Assembly: GCA_963768075.1 (NCBI GenBank) | Contig: CAVYHD010000002.1 | Coordinates: 248,001 to 312,000, forward strand | DNA length: 64,000 bases | DNA from: QHXW01 sp963768075 | Lineage (GTDB): Bacteria > Acidobacteriota > Terriglobia > Bryobacterales > Bryobacteraceae | Reading direction: 5' to 3' | Shown here: positions 16,410 to 26,759 of the stretch, in pieces | How the letters are laid out: every line of letters starts with the position of its first letter | How positions within the stretch are numbered: position 1 is the stretch's first letter | Notes under the pieces: generated by a model | Seen by the model: the letters and a program-made list of their open reading frames with translations, nothing else | Database searches by the model: none | Told to the model about the DNA's origin: nothing | Position numbers and translations under genes: made by a program

Positions 16410-17632
16410 TCAACGCGGAAGAGGATTCCCGCGCCCGGCGCCAGCCAGTCCATCTCCCGGCCAAATGGCTCTTCCTGGCCGGAATACGAAGAGATCCGAA
16501 TCAGCCTGCGGCCCTGCTGCTTGAGTTCCAGCCGGAACTGGAACGAATTCTTGAGGTCTTTATTTACGATCAGGAAATAGGGGCGACGGCCATTGTCTTC
16601 AAATTCACCGATTAGAAGACGCCCGCCCGTTGGAGGGCGCACATAACGCTGCGTCATCTCCACGCTTCGCACCAGCTTGCTGGCCGAGAGCGGCTGGCCC
16701 TGCTCCGGAACATCGGGGTAGTGATACACGCCGGTGCTGTGCAGACCGATCAACGTCGGCGCGAGCGCATGAATCTGGTTGTTGATGCGGCGCAGCATGT
16801 CCCAGGTCGGTGTGCGGTTGCCAAACGGGTCGACCGCAGCCAATCGATAGTTCCCAACCTCCGGTGCGAAGTAAGTGAAGTACTGAATACCGCGGCCGCC
16901 GTAAGCCATGGTGCTGTATACCTGCAAATTAAACGTCGCGTCGGAAGGCTCCATGTAATTGAAATGTGAATTCGCGAGAATACAGTTCCAGAACGGCGTG
17001 GCGGTTTCCAGGCTTAACCGGCGAATGATCTCCAGGTTGGTGTAGAAATAGTCCAGCATCTCGCCGTTCACCAGGGAGTAATTGTCGTAACTAAGGAACG
17101 GCTGGCCGATGGTCTTCACGAGCATCCGGACATAGGAATCGTAATCGCTCGTCCCGAGTATCTTTGGCGCGACCCGGTACGGAAACAAATTAACGTAGGG
17201 CCACTTATCCGGCATTGCTTCGCGTAGCAGCGTCGCCAGCTTGCCGAGTCCCGGCATCATGGCAGCATCCGGTTCGTCGTGCAGATAGAACCCCAGCGCG
17301 GCGGGATTGTCACCGATTTCCTTTTTCAATGCGGCGATTGCGTGGCGAATCTCTTCGTCTGGAGCCGAGAAGCTCTCCATGCGCTTGTCGCTCACAAAAC
17401 ACGTGAGACCGGCAGCCCGCACGCGCTCAATGTCGCCCACCTGGCAGAAGCCCGAAATGTTCAGCCCCGCTTCCCGCATTCCCCGTAACTGCCCCGGGTC
17501 GGATGGCGAACCTCCCCAGGCCATTACAGCGAAGTCTTTCGGCGCAACAGGTTCGGGGTGCCGGAACGGCTGCGCAAAAGCAGGCGCGAGAAGCCCCAAC
17601 AGAAGAAGGAAGAGGCGCGGCATGCGATCCAA
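16406..17632 (-). CDS. Secreted TIM-barrel glycoside-hydrolase-like protein
   Basis: 408 residues. Signal peptide MPRLFLLLLGLLAPAFAQ. The mature part begins with FAVMAWGGSPSDPGQL and contains GFYLHDEPDAAMM, a (beta/alpha)8-type acid pair (E and D after HDEP) as in GH42/GH5-like and DUF4434-like barrels. Further barrel landmarks are FLSYDNYSLVNGEMLDYFYTN and AYGGRGIQYFTYFAPE. The C-terminal ~90 residues are an all-beta accessory domain. Probably a periplasmic or extracellular glycan-active enzyme; the substrate is unknown. Confidence 0.65.
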   Translation of the reverse strand: MDRMPRLFLLLLGLLAPAFAQPFRHPEPVAPKDFAVMAWGGSPSDPGQLRGMREAGLNISGFCQVGDIERVRAAGLTCFVSDKRMESFSAPDEEIRHAIAALKKEIGDNPAALGFYLHDEPDAAMMPGLGKLATLLREAMPDKWPYVNLFPYRVAPKILGTSDYDSYVRMLVKTIGQPFLSYDNYSLVNGEMLDYFYTNLEIIRRLSLETATPFWNCILANSHFNYMEPSDATFNLQVYSTMAYGGRGIQYFTYFAPEVGNYRLAAVDPFGNRTPTWDMLRRINNQIHALAPTLIGLHSTGVYHYPDVPEQGQPLSASKLVRSVEMTQRYVRPPTGGRLLIGEFEDNGRRPYFLIVNKDLKNSFQFRLELKQQGRRLIRISSYSGQEEPFGREMDWLAPGAGILFRVE

Positions 17633-17676
17633 TGTAGCAGAGCTACTGGAAACCTTGAATTCGCTAGAGTAGTGGG

Positions 17677-19801
17677 GTGACTCGATACGCCGCCCTTCTG
17701 TTGCTCTCTACCAGTGGATTTGCCCAGACGGATTGGCCTTCCTATGGGAACGACTCCGGTGCGATGCGGTATTCCTCGTTGCGGCAGATCCAGGCGGGCA
17801 ACGTCGAGCGGCTGAAGCCCGCGTGGACCTTTCGTACCGGAAAGCCGGGATCGGAAGCCATACCGATTGTCGTGGACGGGGTGATGTACGTAACGGCTCC
17901 GGATGGCGTGTATGCACTGGTGCCGGAGACGGGCGAGCTGCTCTGGAAACACGACGCGTCGCCGGTGGCTCTGCGTGGGTTGGCATATTGGAAAGGCACG
18001 GGCGGCGTACATTCGCGCGTGTTCGTCGGGAACGGACCGTTCCTGCTGGCGCTGGATGTGACTACCGGAAAGCCGGCGCCTGGATTTGGCGACGAGGGGC
18101 GCGTGGATCTGAAGAAGGGTGTGCTGGGCGACCTAAAAGACGGACGGTACGCCCTCGATTCGCCGCCCGCGGTGTTTGGCGATGTTGTGATTACCGGGTG
18201 CAGCAACGGCGAGGGCTCGCCCAGCGCCGGTGCATATGGCGACATTCGCGGCTGGGATGCGAAGACCGGCAAACTGCTTTGGACTTTTCACACCGTGCCG
18301 CGGCCGGGGGAAGCGGGATCGGAAACGTGGCCTTCCGATGGCTGGAAGAATCGATCGGGCACCAACGTGTGGGGATTTTTCACGATCGATACGAAGCGCG
18401 GGATTGTCTATGCGCCGCTCGGTTCGCCGACCTCCGACTTCTATGGCGCGGATCGCAGTCGGCGACGGACTGTATGGGAACTCGCTCGTGGCGCTCGATG
18501 CACGGACTGGCGAGAAGAAATGGCACCGGCAACTGGTGCATCACGACCTTTGGGACTATGACCTGGCCGCGCCTCCGGCGTTGTTCGATATTCACCGCGG
18601 CGGGCGCGTCATTCCGGCTGTCGCGCAGATCACCAAGATGGGCTTGCTGTTCGTGTTCGACCGCGTGACGGGAGAGCCGGTTTACGGCATCGAAGAACGG
18701 CCGGTGCCTCAGACAGAGGTGCCGGGAGAAGTGACGGCCAAGACGCAGCCGTTTCCCGTGAAGCCTCCGCCTTTGGGGAAAAACACGTTTCGCCTGGAGG
18801 AGATGTACGACCGGTCGCCCGATCATGCACACTTTTGCAAGGAATTGTTTGAAACAAATCAGATGAAGATCGGTCCGCCCTACACGCCGCTGCCGCTCGA
18901 AGGCAACGCGCTGTTTTTTCCGAGCACGCTGGGCGGAGGGAATTGGGGCGGGGTGTCGGTTGATCCTTCGCGCGGTTTGCTGTTCGTGAACGTGATGCAT
19001 ATCGGCCAGTGGGGCCACATGGAGAAGCGGGGCGCGGAGTATTTCCGGACTTCTGCCTATGGACCCTACGCGCGGTTCTGGAATCGGGAGACACGCATCC
19101 CGTGCCAGAACCCGCCGTTCGGAGAACTGATCGCGGTGGATCTGGCTTCGGGCGATATCGCGTGGCGATCCGTGCTGGGCAGGATCGAAGCCCTCGAGGC
19201 GATCGGCGTGCGCGATACGGGCTCGCTGAACATGGGCGGAAGCATCGCCACGGCCGGCGGCATCGTGTTCATCGGCGCGACGAATGACTCGCGCTTCCGG
19301 GCATTCGATTCGCGAACGGGGAAGCTGCTTTGGGAAACCAAGCTGGAGGCCAGCGGGCACACCAGCCCGATCACTTACATGGGCCGCGACGGGCGCCAAT
19401 ATGTTGCCCTGATGGCTGCGGGCGGCGGAGGGTATCTGGGTGGCGGGCTGAGCAATAGCCTGGTTGCGTTTGCGCTGCCGGATGTCAGCCGGCAACCGTT
19501 GCCGGCTTCGGTTTCGAAGGCGGTGGCCGCGGCCGCCGCGGCGAGGCGCGGCGTGCCGAAAGTCGGTGCATTTGTTCCGCGTGGTGCTGCCGCCGGGAGG
19601 TGCGAAAGCGCTAGTCGAGAAGACGTGCGGGACAGGTTGTCATTCGGTGGAGGTGGTGACGAGCCAGCGGATGAATGCCAGCGGAATGGAATGCGGTCGT
19701 GCAGGGCATGGTGGCGCGCGGGGCGCAAGGCGTCGGACGCGGAGGTGAAAGTGATCGTGGAGTATCTGGCGAAAACGCTGGGGCCTGAAGCGAGGCAATG
19801 A
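17677..19801 (+). pseudogene. PQQ-dependent dehydrogenase with C-terminal cytochrome c domain, frameshifted
   Basis: From a GTG start with a short signal peptide (YAALLLLSTSGFAQ), the frame reads as a quinoprotein alcohol/glucose dehydrogenase (WPSYGNDSGAMRYSSLRQI, GVYALVPETGELLWKH, WGFFTIDTKRGIVYAPLGSP). Near 18455 it jumps to another frame (LYGNSLVALDARTGEKKWH, DLWDYDLAAPPALFDI, STLGGGNWGGVSVDPSRG). At about 19580 it jumps again, to expose the haem motif CGTGCHSVEVVT, then returns near 19690-19730 to end as VKVIVEYLAKTLGPE. Every segment is well conserved, so the frameshifts are recent or are sequencing errors. Intact length would be about 705 residues; periplasmic. Confidence 0.8.
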
Positions 19802-21285
19802 CTTGGCGCGAATATCACGAATCCACCAAGCACAGCGTTCGAGTCGCTGAGGCGAGCGCCGCATGTTCTCGACTGGGCGAATATGCCCGATCCGTTCCGT
19901 CATTACGAGGGCGTGCCGGTGCTCGACCTGCCGGCGGATCCACCCGCTCCTGAAACCCCGGCACTCGAAGTGCTTAACGGTGTCTCTGGCGGCACAACCG
20001 CCCGGGACGGCCCGGCGTTCCTCTCGCAACTGCTGTTCTATTCCGCTGCGATCAGCGCGTCCAAGCGCGTTCCATCCACCGGATACCGGTACGCGTTGCG
20101 CGTGAATCCATCCTCCGGGAATCTGCATCCGACCGAATTTCACTTCCTCACGCGCGGCCTGAAGGAGTGGCCCGATGGACTGTATCATTACCGTCCTTCC
20201 GCGCACATGGCCGAGCAGCGCGCGCTGGGCGATCTCGAGATGAAGCTGGCCGGCAGCTCCGCGCCAATCGTGTTTGTCCTGACCAGCATTGCGTGGCGCG
20301 AGGCGTGGAAGTACCGTGACCGGGCCTATCGATACTGCTTGCACGACATCGGGCACGCCTGGCAAGCGCTCGCGCTCGCCGCCCGAGCCATCGGATGCGA
20401 CAGCTTTGCGATCGGCCATTTCCCGGACGATGAGGTCGCGCGGTTCTGCCGCCTGCACCGAGGATGAGTGGCCGATGCTCATTGTCGAGCTGCGTGGCGG
20501 GTCCATTCCCGTGCGCGAACCAGACGCCTGCGAGACCGTTTGGTACGGCGGGCAGGCCGAATCAGCTCTCGAAAGAAACAATCGCTTACCCGCGGATTGA
20601 CGGGATTCACGGCGCCACGAAACTCAGCAACGCGCGAGCGCGTCGGCATCTCCGCCGCCGAGCCGGCTCCCACTGGCTCCGGCGAGATCAAGCTGCCTCC
20701 TCCTGCTTCATCCGACGCGGCCCTTTGGCGAGGTCGCCCGAATGCGGCGTTCGGCGCTCGATTTCCTGGGTGGAACGCAATCGATGTCGTTGACGCAGCT
20801 CTCGGCTATCCTGGCTGCGCGACCCGGCCGCTTTCTGGCTGATTTTGCCGGCGCGCGTTTCATCCAGCTTTATTTGTACGCCCATCGCGTCGACGGGCTG
20901 GCAACCCGGCGTGTACAGGTTCTGGCCTGAGCGTGCCGAGTTGGAGCAGATCAGGAGTGGCGACCAGCGCGTCGCGGCCGCGGGCCTGAGCCTCGGGCAG
21001 GATCTCGCCGGTAACGCATGCGTGGCGTTCTCGATGATCGGCGATCTCGAGCGTGCCGCCCGCGCCCATGGTGACCGCGGTTATCGCTATGTGCATTTCG
21101 AAGCAGGCGCCATCGGCCAGCGCCTGTATCTCGCCGCGGAAGCGCTCGGCCTGGGGGCGACCGGCATCGGCGCGTTCTACGATGAGGAGGTGCACCGTTA
21201 TCTCAACCTGGCGCCCGAGCAGGGACAGGTGGTGTACCATTTCGCGATCGGTTATCCGGTTCCCGATCCGCGCCTCCGTGAATGA
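19798..21285 (+). pseudogene. SagB/ThcOx-type double nitroreductase, multiply frameshifted
   Basis: The start MTWREYHESTKHSV (ATG 19798) is followed after a shift near 19843 by ESLRRAPHVLDWANMPDPF. The first nitroreductase domain runs to ~20460 (NPSSGNLHPTEFHFLTRGL, YRYCLHDIGHAWQALALAAR). Further shifts near 20463, 20575 and 20650 lead through EWPMLIVELRGGSIPV and KETIAYPRIDGIHGATKLS, and another near 20905 precedes the second domain (GYRYVHFEAGAIGQRLYLAA, GIGAFYDEEVHRYLNL). Such FMN proteins are related to azoline oxidases but often occur without RiPP genes, and no precursor peptide or YcaO is seen here. At least five frameshifts. Confidence 0.75.
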
Positions 21286-21304
21286 TCCTGAGCATGAGAT
21301 CGCC

Positions 21305-21596
21305 ATGGTCGGCATTCTGGTGCATGGCGACAATCATTTCATCGTGCGCGGTCCCATTGCCGGACCGGGAAGTTGCACTCGCGCTCGTTCGACACTGGTC
21401 CTTGATTCAGATCGGAGCGCCAACGCCGCCTGCGCTCGATCAATGGCAAATCGTCTCCCGAGAGTTCCGCGAGAACTTGGAATGGGCCGTGGTTGTGCCG
21501 GGAGACGGTGAGATGTCTCCCGCGGTGAGGAAATTGCTGGACGAGCTGTCGGCGCGGGGAATCACAATCTACGACGTCCGCCTCGGACCTTGGTAG
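21305..21596 (+). pseudogene. Small conserved protein (~97 residues) with one frameshift
   Basis: The ATG at 21305 opens MVGILVHGDNHFIVRGP; a one-base shift near 21355 continues as LPDREVALALVRHWSLIQIG and runs to ARGITIYDVRLGPW. The two halves join into a plausible compact protein. I do not recognise the family. It sits directly after the double nitroreductase and may be its partner. The continuous alternative reading from 21282 has a poor N-terminus. Confidence 0.45.
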
Positions 21597-21637
21597 CGCA
21601 TATCGCTCCGCGTAAAATGGGCGGTAGGAGAGTTGCC

Positions 21638-23260
21638 ATGTCGGCCCGAAAACGGAACTGGATTGTCGCCATCGGCATTGTGGTTATCCTGACGGCGGTC
21701 GGTCTGGCAATCGCGGCATCGGTGCTCGCCGCGCGCATCGAGCCTTATGCGCGCCAGCAGGCAATTCGCTACTTGAGCCAGCGGTTCGATAGCGATGTGC
21801 AGCTCCAGGCCCTGCATGTGCGGCTTCCAAAGACTTCACCGCTTCGTCTATTTCTCACGCGCGGCCGCGGCGTCTCGGCCCGTATGGAAGGGCAGGGCCT
21901 CTCGCTGCGGCTGAAGGGCCGCCCTGATACCGTTCCGCTCTTCACCATCCGGAACTTCAGTTGCGATGTGGATCTGGAATCGCTTCTCCACCCGCCGGTG
22001 GTCGTCTCGCAAATCTTCGTGGACGGGATGGAGATCCAGATACCGCCGCGCGGCGAGCGCCCATCCTCTTCGCCGGACATCGCGCCGCCCAGCCAGCAGA
22101 GCGCGTCCAACCCTCAGGTGGTGATCCGCAGGGTGAGCTTTCAGCACGCCGGCTTAGTGCTTGAGCCCAGGAATCCGCGGAAGTTTCCGCTGCGGTTCGA
22201 TATCCAAAGTCTGCAATTGGAATCTGTGGAATCCGGCGCGCCCATGAAGTATAGTGCCTCGCTCACCAATGCCCGGCCTCCAGGAGAGATACACTCCACG
22301 GGCACTTTCGGACCTTGGCGCGAAGGTGAGCCGGGCGACACTCCCCTTACCGGCGACTATCTATTCGAGAAAGCCGATCTGGGAGTTTTCGCCGGAATTG
22401 CCGGCACTTTGCAGTCCAGCGGCCGGTTCGAGGGTACCCTCTCAGCCATCACCGTGCATGGCCAGGCCTCGGTGCCCGATTTTCGTTTGCGCATGACAGG
22501 CAGCCCCGTGCCGCTATTTGCCCGCTTCACAGCGCTGGTGGATGGGACTGACGGAAATACCATCCTCCAACCCGTGGCGGCCACATTGGGCTCGACCAAT
22601 TTCACAACCAGCGGCGGCATCATCCAGCATGAAGCCAACCAGCCCCGCGCCATCAGCCTCGATGTAGCCATGCCCAATGGAAATCTGCGCGACGTGCTCC
22701 GCCTGACCATGAAAGGAGCTCCTTTCATGGAAGGGCGGCTCGTGCTTCATACCAAAATCGACGTTCCTCCGCTGACTGGGAAAGTGCTCGCAAAACTCGA
22801 AATGGATGGGCGCTTTGACGTGCTGAAGGGTAGGTTTCCGCATTCCAAGATTCAAAGTCTGATGGACGGCCTGAGCAAGCGGCTGCACGGGCAGGAGTCC
22901 CAGAATCCTGACAGCGATCAAGTAGTCTCACATATGACGGGAGCGTTTCATCTCGAGAATGCGGTAATCCAGTTCCGCAAGTTATCTTTCGGAGTTCCAG
23001 GGGCGGAGCTCGATCTGGCCGGCAATTTCAATCTGGATAGCGATGCTCTCGATTTCGCCGGCACGCTTAAACTGCAGCCGACCCTTTCCCAGCTAGTTAC
23101 CGGCTGGAAGAAATTAGTCCTGAAGCCAGTCGACCGCTTCTTCGAAAAGCAGGGCGCGGGAACATTTCTTCACATTCGAGTGCAGGGCACCTCAAAGGCT
23201 CCCGTGTTCGACGTGATCATCGCCGGGAAACACTTGGAAGTGCCGATGCAAAGCCGGTAG
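21638..23260 (+). CDS. AsmA-like / DUF748-type envelope protein
   Basis: About 540 residues from the ATG at 21638, chosen because TAGGAG lies 13 bp upstream; an in-frame ATG at 21617 is also possible. N-terminal transmembrane helix (NWIVAIGIVVILTAVGLAIA), then an AsmA-type beta-rich domain (RYLSQRFDSDVQLQALHVRL, SLLHPPVVVSQIFVDGMEI) and a C-terminal AsmA_2-like region (FHLENAVIQFRKLSFGVPGA, DFAGTLKLQPTLSQLVTGWK). AsmA proteins take part in phospholipid transport or outer-membrane assembly from the inner membrane. Intact. Confidence 0.8.
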   Translation: MSARKRNWIVAIGIVVILTAVGLAIAASVLAARIEPYARQQAIRYLSQRFDSDVQLQALHVRLPKTSPLRLFLTRGRGVSARMEGQGLSLRLKGRPDTVPLFTIRNFSCDVDLESLLHPPVVVSQIFVDGMEIQIPPRGERPSSSPDIAPPSQQSASNPQVVIRRVSFQHAGLVLEPRNPRKFPLRFDIQSLQLESVESGAPMKYSASLTNARPPGEIHSTGTFGPWREGEPGDTPLTGDYLFEKADLGVFAGIAGTLQSSGRFEGTLSAITVHGQASVPDFRLRMTGSPVPLFARFTALVDGTDGNTILQPVAATLGSTNFTTSGGIIQHEANQPRAISLDVAMPNGNLRDVLRLTMKGAPFMEGRLVLHTKIDVPPLTGKVLAKLEMDGRFDVLKGRFPHSKIQSLMDGLSKRLHGQESQNPDSDQVVSHMTGAFHLENAVIQFRKLSFGVPGAELDLAGNFNLDSDALDFAGTLKLQPTLSQLVTGWKKLVLKPVDRFFEKQGAGTFLHIRVQGTSKAPVFDVIIAGKHLEVPMQSR

Positions 23261-23346
23261 GCGACGCGGCGGCCTGGATCGCAGCCGATTAACAGTTCCC
23301 GCTTTGCGGGATACTCTGTCTCTTCCGACATTTTTCATTCGCCAGC

Positions 23347-23553
23347 CTAGTGTTCGTCTTCTCGCCAGTGATCAAGGATTACGTTATCTTTAGCGAGATC
23401 CAGAAGCCTGTCAGCAAATTCCGTAGCGCGATTATAGTTCTCATCGCTGACGTCTTCGGTGTAGCATGGCAGTCCCTCCAAGAATCCGTGCTCATCGTCG
23501 GTCGGGACGACGGTCAAGCCTAGCTTTGCGATTTCGCTAATCGAAAGGCTCAC
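23347..23553 (-). CDS. Small hypothetical protein
   Basis: About 68 residues if the GTG at 23553 is used, or 76 from TTG at 23577. The sequence (SISEIAKLGLTVVPTDDEHG, TEFADRLLDLAKDNVILDHW) is acidic and helical; no family recognised. An AAGGAG motif is best spaced for an ATG that opens only a two-codon ORF (ATG CCA TAG), which overlaps the GTG. The open frame also continues upstream into the IS left end at 23616, so the original N-terminus may have been cut off by that insertion. Confidence 0.4.
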   Translation of the reverse strand: MSLSISEIAKLGLTVVPTDDEHGFLEGLPCYTEDVSDENYNRATEFADRLLDLAKDNVILDHWREDEH

Positions 23554-23615
23554 TATGGCATGACCGCTCCTTAGCAAAGCCTTGGCGCCTTCTGGAGGGG
23601 AATGCCCGGTAGATC

Positions 23616-25023
23616 GTAGAAAGTAGCGACTCTCAGCTCTGAGCCTTTGATAGGCTCAGAGCAATTTTTCTTGACGGAAAAAAGGAGAGTCGCTAATGAA
23701 GAAACCATATCAGATCGAATCGCAGCGAGCCGTGAAGAGGCTCGAAGAGATGGCCGCGGAGGGAAATCCGACGGTGCAGATGGTGTTGCCGATGGCCGAG
23801 ATGATCGGCTGGCTGCGCCAGGGAGTGGGGGAACTGATTCGCCAGGCCGGATTGCAGTGATCGGACTGCTCATGGACGAGGAAGTGGGCAACTGGTCGGC
23901 GAGCGCAGCCGGCCGTCGCCGGAGCGGAAGGCGAATCGGTGGGGCACCGAGCGCGGCTACTGCGTGGTGATGGGGCAAAAGGTTCCGGTAGAACGGCCGC
24001 GCGTTCGTTCGACCGACGACCGGGAGATCCGGCTGGGGAGCTACGAACTGTTCCACCGGGGCGAACCGCTGACGGAAACGGTTTGGGAGAAACTCATGCT
24101 CGGGCTGACCACGCGGAAATACGGTGAAGCCGTGCGCCAGTTCACCGAAGCCTACGGGCTGGAGAAGAGCGCGGTGAGCGAACACTTCATTGAAGCCAGC
24201 CGGGCAAAGCTGAAAGAACTGATGGAACGGCGGCTGAACAAGATGAAGTTCTGCGCGCTGCTCATCGACGCCACGCCGTTCGAAGGCCAGCAGATGGTGG
24301 CCGCGCTGGGCATCGGCTACGACGGCGCGAAAACGATTCTGGGCATTCGTCAGGGGGCGACGGAGAACGCGACGGTGGTGGGCGAACTGCTCGGCGATCT
24401 GATGAATCGGGGGCTGGACTTCACCGAACCGCGCATCTATGTGCTGGATGGCGGCAAGGCGCTGCATGCAGCGGTAAAGAAGTATGCCGGCGAAGCGGCG
24501 CCGATCCAGCGCTGCCAGGTGCACAAGCGGCGCAACGTTCTGGACCATCTGACCGATGACGACAAACCCATCGTCGCCCAAAAGCTGAATGCCATTTACG
24601 CGATGGAAGACTATGCGGCGGCGAAAACCGCGCTCGACGGTCTGCATCGCGAACTCATGCATCTGAATCCGAGCGCGGCGCGCAGTCTGGGCGAAGGGCT
24701 GGACGAAACGCTGACCGTTGTGAAGCTGCATGTGCCCGAGCAACTGCGGAAGTCACTGGCCAGTACCAACCTGATCGAATCGGCGTTCTCCATCGTCGAA
24801 ACGGTCTGCTCGCAATGTCAAACGATGGCACGGCGGCGATCAGCGCGAACGCTGGGTCGGTTCCGGATTGCTGTGGCGGAGAAACAGTTTCGTCGCGTCC
24901 GAGGATACAAACAGATTCCCATTCTCCTCCGAGTGCTGGAAACTCTGAAGCCTTCCAGGAAGGAAGTTGTCGTGCGGAGAAAGGCGTCGTAAAGTGGGTT
25001 ATCTGAGAGCCGCTACTTTCAAC
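23616..25023 (+). mobile_element. IS256-family insertion sequence
   Basis: Terminal inverted repeats of 21 bp are visible: GTAGAAAGTAGCGACTCTCAG at 23616-23636 (spoken inward) and the reverse complement of GTTGAAAGTAGCGGCTCTCAG at 25003-25023, with two mismatches. They enclose one transposase gene. No convincing 8-9 bp target duplication is seen outside them, so the copy is old or the exact ends differ by a few bases. Confidence 0.75.
23696..24992 (+). pseudogene. IS256-family transposase, two frameshifts
   Basis: Begins MKKPYQIESQRAVKRLEEMA at 23696 and stops at 23858. One missing base near 23858 would join it to LIGLLMDEEVG, and a missing G near 23886 (GTGGGC for GTGGGGC) would join that to QLVGERSRPSPERKANRWG and the long frame to 24992. 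The DDE triad is intact: LLIDATPF, IYVLDGGKAL and STNLIESAFS. Restored length is about 430 residues. The two shifts make it either dead or misread; otherwise it looks complete. Confidence 0.75.
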
Positions 25024-25179
25024 GGAAAGTCGGGCGATCCCCCATGTGAGCAGGCAACCGACAGTCCGTCCGTATCTTTAGGACGGCGCCTGAATGCCTT
25101 ATTGGTGAGCTGCCCGTTCTCAAACCAACTTGGTTTCAGCGCTCGATAAATACGCTGTTCCCAGGGAATGGGCCTACTC

Positions 25180-25785
25180 CTAACGCACGGCTTGACGAGT
25201 CAAGGCATCTAATCTCGTTGCCAAATTTTGAGCATTGGGATTTGGCTGAGATTGGTATGAGCCAAGAGGTTGAGCGAGATTGCCAAATTGAAGGATACTT
25301 TCCCGATTTGGGAAACATGCCAATCTGACAATATCATTGCCATTCCGCCACGTCACGTTGATTTCTCCGTAGAACGTAGAAACCATCCCCTCAGGCATAG
25401 AATTAGTAAGTAGGTGACTGGCTTGGGTGATTAATCCGGATATTTCTGTGACTACGGTAAGGGGAGGAGGCAGTTCGTCATCATCTTCCTGCTTTGCGGT
25501 CTGGGCAATACGGGCGAGGATCTTGTCCGTTTTACTTACTGGCTGCGCTTCTGCCTCGGCTGATACCTGAATCCCCGCTTTAGCCGCCGATACGTGGCCC
25601 GTAAATACAAGCGCTCCGCTCGTAGCAGCTACAACAGCGTACGCGAAATAAACCTCCGCCCATCTCTCGGTACTAAAATCCTGGCCAAAATACGGCGGGA
25701 AACGAAAATTTGCAAGCGAGGAGCCGTATACCAGAGGAGCCTGTGGAGACGGATTAATCTGTGCTTGTGCAGTGCAGGGTGACAA
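25180..25785 (-). CDS. Hypothetical protein (201 residues)
   Basis: No family recognised with certainty. Residues 1-40 are polar, 45-68 hydrophobic (WAEVYFAYAVVAATSGALVF), then Ala/Glu/Gln rich. The C-terminal part (GEINVTWRNGNDIVRLACFP) is the core of a small beta domain seen in many uncharacterised proteins from mobile DNA. It starts 17 bp after the stop of the 25802-26113 gene on the same strand, so the pair forms a small operon. Codon use is more AT-rich than neighbouring genes, which suggests transfer. Confidence 0.5.
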   Translation of the reverse strand: MSPCTAQAQINPSPQAPLVYGSSLANFRFPPYFGQDFSTERWAEVYFAYAVVAATSGALVFTGHVSAAKAGIQVSAEAEAQPVSKTDKILARIAQTAKQEDDDELPPPLTVVTEISGLITQASHLLTNSMPEGMVSTFYGEINVTWRNGNDIVRLACFPNRESILQFGNLAQPLGSYQSQPNPNAQNLATRLDALTRQAVR

Positions 25786-25801
25786 TTTCCTAAAACCCTA
25801 T

Positions 25802-26113
25802 TTAGTCTTTAGTTGTCGCGGTTTTTTGCTTCAATTCGGGAGGAACTTCTAACGCCGGAATTCCCGCGAGTCCAAGTACGTAAATCGGCTCACCGTCTGA
25901 CTTGTAACGGTCAACCAATCGCGACACGTTCGCCAGCACGGTCTTGAGCTTTAAAATCGTCCCGTCTTCCAGCTTATAGACCGTCCACGGCTCCTTTTCG
26001 GACTCAAAATCTAGCTGCTCAGCCGGGACTGTTTTCCCTTCGAACTGAACTTCAATTATCTTTGCCAAAGATTGCTTGCCCTTTCTTGGTACCCCGCCGA
26101 CTCGGGTGCCCAT
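25802..26113 (-). CDS. Hypothetical protein (about 88-103 residues)
   Basis: The core (AKIIEVQFEGKTVPAEQLDF through VYVLGLAGIPALEVPPEL-like end) resembles small proteins of unknown function that are often encoded beside a protein such as its downstream partner. The ATG at 26113 is embedded in TATATAATG, a good -10 box, so transcription probably starts further in and the true start may be TTG 26068 (LAKIIEVQF). It forms a pair with the 25180-25785 gene. No motif identifies a toxin, though the arrangement is compatible with one. Confidence 0.45.
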   Translation of the reverse strand: MGTRVGGVPRKGKQSLAKIIEVQFEGKTVPAEQLDFESEKEPWTVYKLEDGTILKLKTVLANVSRLVDRYKSDGEPIYVLGLAGIPALEVPPELKQKTATTKD

Positions 26114-26295
26114 TATATACGCTAATCCTCGACAGGGGGCAGTCTTTAGTTTAGCGCTTATTGCATTTTACTTCAAGTACCTTCATTTTCAATAACTTAA
26201 GATATCGCTGAGGGAGTACATTGTGGATGTGACCGGCTTCCGTGGCGTTCCTGCTCTTGCACCGCCGCGCGATTAGGAAAGCTTGAGAGGCCTGA

Positions 26296-26759
<464 letters not shown>

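Noticed and set aside
19798..21285. RiPP biosynthesis cluster around the SagB-like gene
   Set aside because: No YcaO gene, precursor peptide or transporter is nearby; double nitroreductases also occur alone.
23571..24743. 390-codon ORF on the minus strand of the IS
   Set aside because: Antisense shadow of the transposase, biased by its codon use; the plus-strand frame carries the DDE motifs.
23600..25040. Target-site duplication flanking the IS
   Set aside because: The 8-9 bases outside the two inverted repeats do not match, so no duplication is claimed.
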